NCBI RefSeq assembly: GCF_002288525.1
Contig: NZ_CP023067.1
Span: forward strand, 2,738,501-2,802,500
Direction of reading: 5' to 3'
From: Sinorhizobium sojae CCBAU 05684
GTDB taxonomy: Bacteria > Pseudomonadota > Alphaproteobacteria > Rhizobiales > Rhizobiaceae
Length of the DNA stretch: 64,000 nt
Notes under the pieces: generated by a model
What the model saw: the letters and a program-made list of their open reading frames with translations, nothing else
Databases searched by the model: none
What the model was told of the DNA's origin: nothing
Translations under genes and position numbers: made by a program
Shown: in pieces, positions 60,514 to 64,000 of the stretch
Numbering within the stretch: the first letter of the stretch is position 1
How the letters are laid out: each line of letters opens with the position of its first letter

Positions 60514-62720
60514 AGCTCTCGCCCGGCAAGGACACAGCCACACCCGCAGGGTCGGGCCTGCCGGCGCCGGAGATTGCGGCAATACTTTCCGGTAGCCACG
60601 GCAACCCCTTCGCCGTTCTGGGCGTGCACGCGACGGACAAGGCCTATATTGCCCGGTGCTTCATACCCGGCGCCGAGTCGGTCACCGCGGAAACGCTTTC
60701 CGGCAAGGAAATCGGCACGCTCAAGCGGCGCGACGATGCCGGCTTCTTCGAGGGCCTCGTTTCGCTCCGCAAGGAACAGCCGATCCGCTACCGCGCCCGC
60801 AACGAGGGCGGCGAATGGATCGTGGTCGACGCCTATAGCTTCGGCCCGGTGCTTGGGCCGATGGATGACTACTACATACGCGAAGGCTCGCATCTCAGGC
60901 TCTTCGACAGAATGGGAGCCCATCAGATCACGCATGACGGTGCCGAAGGCTTTCACTTCGCCGTCTGGGCGCCGAATGCGCGCCGCGTTTCCGTGGTCGG
61001 CAGCTTCAACGATTGGGACGGGCGCCGCCACGTCATGCGCCTTCGCGCCGACACCGGCATCTGGGAAATCTTCATTCCGGGCGTGTCCGAAGGCGCTCGG
61101 TACAAATATGAAATCCTCGACCGCGAGGGCCAGCTGCTGCCCCTGAAGGCGGACCCATTCGCCCGCCGCTCGGAGTTGCGTCCCGATACGGCCTCGGTGA
61201 CGACGGGCGAGATCGACCAGGTCTGGGAGGACGCGGCCCATCGCCGCCATTGGGAGGAGGTTGATCCACGCCGCCAGCCGATTTCGATCTATGAGGTTCA
61301 TGCGGGCTCCTGGCAACGCGGCGACAATGGCGAGATGCTGACCTGGGACGAACTGGCGGAACGGCTGATCCCCTACTGTGTCGATATGGGCTTTACCCAT
61401 ATCGAGTTCCTGCCGATCTCCGAGTTCCCCTACGACCCGTCATGGGGCTACCAGACGACCGGGCTCTACGCGCCGACGGCGCGTTTCGGCGAGCCGGAGG
61501 GCTTCGCCCGTTTCGTCAACGGCTGCCACAAGGTCGGCATCGGCGTCATCCTCGACTGGGTGCCGGCGCATTTTCCGACGGACGAGCACGGGCTGCGCTG
61601 GTTCGACGGCACGGCGCTTTACGAGCATGAAGACCCACGCCAGGGTTTCCACCCCGATTGGAACACGGCGATCTACAATTTCGGCCGCGACGAGGTCGCC
61701 GCCTATCTCATCAACAATGCGCTCTACTGGGCCGAAAAGTTCCATGTCGACGGCCTGCGCGTCGATGCGGTTGCATCAATGCTCTACCTCGACTATTCGC
61801 GCCAGCCCGGTGAGTGGGTACCGAACGAATATGGCGGCAACGAGAATCTCGCGGCAGTACGCTTCCTGCAGACCATGAATACCCGGCTTTACGGCATCCA
61901 CCAGGGCGTGCTGACGATCGCGGAGGAATCGACCTCCTGGCCGAAGGTCTCACACCCGGTCCACGCCGGCGGGCTCGGCTTCGGCTTCAAGTGGAACATG
62001 GGCTTCATGCACGATACGCTTCAATATCTCGCGCATGAGCCCGTCCACCGCAAGTTCCACCACAACGACATGACCTTTGGGCTGCTTTACGCCTTCAGCG
62101 AGAACTTCGTGCTGCCGCTCTCCCACGATGAGGTGGTGCACGGGAAGGGATCGCTGATTGCAAAGATGGCCGGCGACGACTGGCAGAAGTTCGCCAATCT
62201 CAGGGCCTATTACGCCTTCATGTGGGGCTATCCGGGCAAGAAGCTGCTCTTTATGGGGCAGGAGTTCGCCCAATGGCGGGAATGGTCGGAGGAGCGCGCA
62301 CTCGACTGGAATCTGCTCGAATACAACCTTCACGAGGGCATGCGCCGCCTCGTGCGAGACCTGAACGGCACCTACCGGTCCAAGCCGGCGCTGCATGCCC
62401 GCGACTGCGAGGGCGAAGGCTTCGAGTGGCTAATCGCGGACGACCGCGACAATTCCGTCTTTGCGTGGCTGAGGAAGGCGCCCGGCGAGAAGCTCGTCGC
62501 AGTGGTCACGAATTTCACGCCGGTCTACCGGGAGAGCTACGACGTGCCGCTTCCGGTCGCAGGTCGCTGGCGGGAGATAGTCAATACGGATGCGGAAATC
62601 TATGGAGGGAGCGGCAAGGGCAACGGCGGTGCCGTTTATGCGGAGAGGAAACCGAGCGGAGTGACGGCTGCCACCATCACGCTGCCGCCTTTGGCGACGC
62701 TGATGCTGGAGCAGGACTAG
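60510..62720 (+). CDS. glgB: 1,4-alpha-glucan branching enzyme
   Basis: The 736-residue GH13 enzyme forms alpha-1,6 branches in glycogen. Two N-terminal beta domains include a CBM48 with FAVWAPNARRVSVVGSFNDW. The catalytic barrel has the nucleophile Asp in DGLRVDAVASMLYLDY, the acid Glu in TIAEESTSWP and the stabiliser in LSHDEVVHGKGSL. A ribosome-binding site GGAGAG lies within the end of glgP. Together with glgP and glgC it forms the glycogen operon. Confidence 0.97.
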   Translation: MKLSPGKDTATPAGSGLPAPEIAAILSGSHGNPFAVLGVHATDKAYIARCFIPGAESVTAETLSGKEIGTLKRRDDAGFFEGLVSLRKEQPIRYRARNEGGEWIVVDAYSFGPVLGPMDDYYIREGSHLRLFDRMGAHQITHDGAEGFHFAVWAPNARRVSVVGSFNDWDGRRHVMRLRADTGIWEIFIPGVSEGARYKYEILDREGQLLPLKADPFARRSELRPDTASVTTGEIDQVWEDAAHRRHWEEVDPRRQPISIYEVHAGSWQRGDNGEMLTWDELAERLIPYCVDMGFTHIEFLPISEFPYDPSWGYQTTGLYAPTARFGEPEGFARFVNGCHKVGIGVILDWVPAHFPTDEHGLRWFDGTALYEHEDPRQGFHPDWNTAIYNFGRDEVAAYLINNALYWAEKFHVDGLRVDAVASMLYLDYSRQPGEWVPNEYGGNENLAAVRFLQTMNTRLYGIHQGVLTIAEESTSWPKVSHPVHAGGLGFGFKWNMGFMHDTLQYLAHEPVHRKFHHNDMTFGLLYAFSENFVLPLSHDEVVHGKGSLIAKMAGDDWQKFANLRAYYAFMWGYPGKKLLFMGQEFAQWREWSEERALDWNLLEYNLHEGMRRLVRDLNGTYRSKPALHARDCEGEGFEWLIADDRDNSVFAWLRKAPGEKLVAVVTNFTPVYRESYDVPLPVAGRWREIVNTDAEIYGGSGKGNGGAVYAERKPSGVTAATITLPPLATLMLEQD

Positions 62721-62843
62721 GCTCAGGACCTAGCTGCCCGGCGGGCTCTTCCGCCGAGCGGTACAGGACGAAGTGACGTGGGCCGCGAGGCGTCGCATGT
62801 GGTCGCCGGGCAGTCCTCGACGACATGATCTTGGGGAGGACAA

Positions 62844-64000
62844 ATGGTGGAGAAGCGTACACAACCTCTGGCTCGCGATGCCATGGCCTATGTGCTTGCC
62901 GGCGGACGCGGCAGCCGGCTCAAGGAACTGACCGATCGCCGCGCCAAGCCGGCCGTCCATTTCGGCGGCAAGGCGCGCATCATCGATTTCGCGCTGTCCA
63001 ATGCGCTGAACTCCGGTATCCGCCGCATCGGCGTCGCGACGCAGTACAAGGCCCATTCGTTGATCCGGCACCTGCAGCGCGGCTGGAACTTCTTCCGGCC
63101 CGAACGCAATGAGAGCTTCGACGTCCTGCCGGCGAGCCAGCGCGTCTCCGAAACGCAATGGTATGAGGGTACCGCCGACGCGGTCTACCAGAACATCGAT
63201 ATCATCGAGGACTACGGCGTCGAGTACATGGTGATTCTCGCCGGCGACCATATCTACAAGATGGACTACGAGTTGATGCTGCAGCAGCACGTCGATTCCG
63301 GCGCCGACGTCACCATCGGCTGCCTGGAAGTGCCGCGCATGGAAGCGACCGGCTTCGGCGTAATGCATGTCGACACCGAAGACCGGATCATCGCCTTCGT
63401 CGAAAAGCCGGCCGATCCGCCCGGCATTCCGGGCAATCCGGATATGGCATTGGCGTCCATGGGCATCTACGTCTTCCACACCAAGTTCCTGATGGACATG
63501 CTGCGCCGCGATGCAGCCGATCCCAAGTCGAGCCGGGACTTCGGCAAGGACATCATCCCTTATATCGTCGAACACGGCAAAGCAGTGGCGCACCGTTTCA
63601 CCCACTCCTGCGTGCGCTCGGATTTCGAACGGGAGGCCTATTGGCGGGACGTCGGCACGATCGACGCCTATTGGCAGGCCAATATCGACCTCACCCATGT
63701 GACTCCGGAACTCGACATCTACGACAGCACATGGCCGGTCTGGACTTTTGCCGAGATCAAGCCTCCGGCAAAATTCGTCCATGACGATGAGGACCGCCGC
63801 GGCTCGGCAACCTCCTCGCTCGTCTCGGGCGATTGCATCATTTCAGGCGCCATGCTCAACAGGAGCCTCTTGTTCACCGGCGTCAGGATCAATTCATATT
63901 CCAGACTCGAAAATGCCGTAGTTCTTCCCGACGTAACGGTTGGACGGCACTCCATCCTGCGCAACGTCGTCATCGACAGCCGCGTAACCATCCCCGAAGG
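62844..64000 (+). CDS. glgC: glucose-1-phosphate adenylyltransferase, cut by window edge
   Basis: About 385 residues are visible of a protein expected to have about 420. GlgC makes ADP-glucose, the committed step of glycogen synthesis. It has [24 protein letters not shown], the substrate-site block [21 protein letters not shown] and [12 protein letters not shown]. The left-handed beta-helix repeats at the end are truncated. The ATG at 62844 follows GGGGAGGACAA. It lies 123 bp after glgB. The allosteric N-terminal region appears complete. Confidence 0.97.
   Translation, partial: MVEKRTQPLARDAMAYVLAGGRGSRLKELTDRRAKPAVHFGGKARIIDFALSNALNSGIRRIGVATQYKAHSLIRHLQRGWNFFRPERNESFDVLPASQRVSETQWYEGTADAVYQNIDIIEDYGVEYMVILAGDHIYKMDYELMLQQHVDSGADVTIGCLEVPRMEATGFGVMHVDTEDRIIAFVEKPADPPGIPGNPDMALASMGIYVFHTKFLMDMLRRDAADPKSSRDFGKDIIPYIVEHGKAVAHRFTHSCVRSDFEREAYWRDVGTIDAYWQANIDLTHVTPELDIYDSTWPVWTFAEIKPPAKFVHDDEDRRGSATSSLVSGDCIISGAMLNRSLLFTGVRINSYSRLENAVVLPDVTVGRHSILRNVVIDSRVTIPE

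Overview
The window reads as a chromosomal segment of an alphaproteobacterium in the Rhizobiaceae, most likely a Sinorhizobium/Ensifer species. The evidence is the high-GC coding sequence, RIME-type intergenic mosaic palindromes, an MmgR/suhB-type small RNA, a ROSE-type RNA thermometer, a CpdR response regulator, an Omp10 lipoprotein, homospermidine synthase, and a gene order that resembles the S. meliloti chromosome as I remember it. I see no insertion sequence, prophage, CRISPR array or rRNA. One tRNA (Val-GAC) is present.

Layout. 1-7.9 kb: the start of a DUF882 protein, a sigma-54-type response regulator, an M3 oligopeptidase, a pabB-pabC pair for 4-aminobenzoate, a PAS-GGDEF cyclase and a DUF3445 protein. 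8-13.5 kb: homospermidine synthase, the Omp10 lipoprotein, a secreted 5'-nucleotidase with a C-terminal LysM domain, and ferrochelatase. 13.5-23 kb: a membrane PAS-PAS-GGDEF cyclase, an SPFH/NfeD pair, a beta-barrel protein, UTP-glucose-1-phosphate uridylyltransferase, an MltB-like lytic transglycosylase and a degenerate SGNH-fold protein, with several palindromic repeats between them. 23.2-29.5 kb: gltB-gltD, glutamate synthase. 30-36 kb: a threonine aldolase, a small heat-shock gene under an RpoH promoter and ROSE leader, a candidate small RNA, an alpha/beta hydrolase, a HisN-type phosphatase, the MmgR-like RNA, an N-formylglutamate amidohydrolase, cpdR and tRNA-Val. 36-42.3 kb: a peroxiredoxin-like protein, a 1081-residue zinc-ribbon/adenylate cyclase/ATPase/TPR protein, and ilvD.

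42.3-49.5 kb is a looser block of small accessory genes: GFA, two MarR regulators with clear operators, DUF421, DUF899, DUF1579 and VOC proteins, and a divergent LysR/aldo-keto reductase pair. 49.6-56.2 kb holds a tight three-gene operon: transglutaminase-DUF2126, circularly permuted ATP-grasp-alpha-E, and a second transglutaminase. It is a predicted peptide-ligation/amidation system with no established product and is the most interesting unit here. After an orphan TadG-like VWA protein, 58-64 kb carries glgP-glgB-glgC, the glycogen operon, cut by the right edge.

The genes with clear roles cover nitrogen assimilation (gltBD), carbon storage (glg, and MmgR, which is linked to polyhydroxybutyrate control in S. 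meliloti), cell-cycle control (CpdR), envelope maintenance and stress response. Long open frames antisense to several large genes are by-products of GC-rich codon usage and are not annotated.
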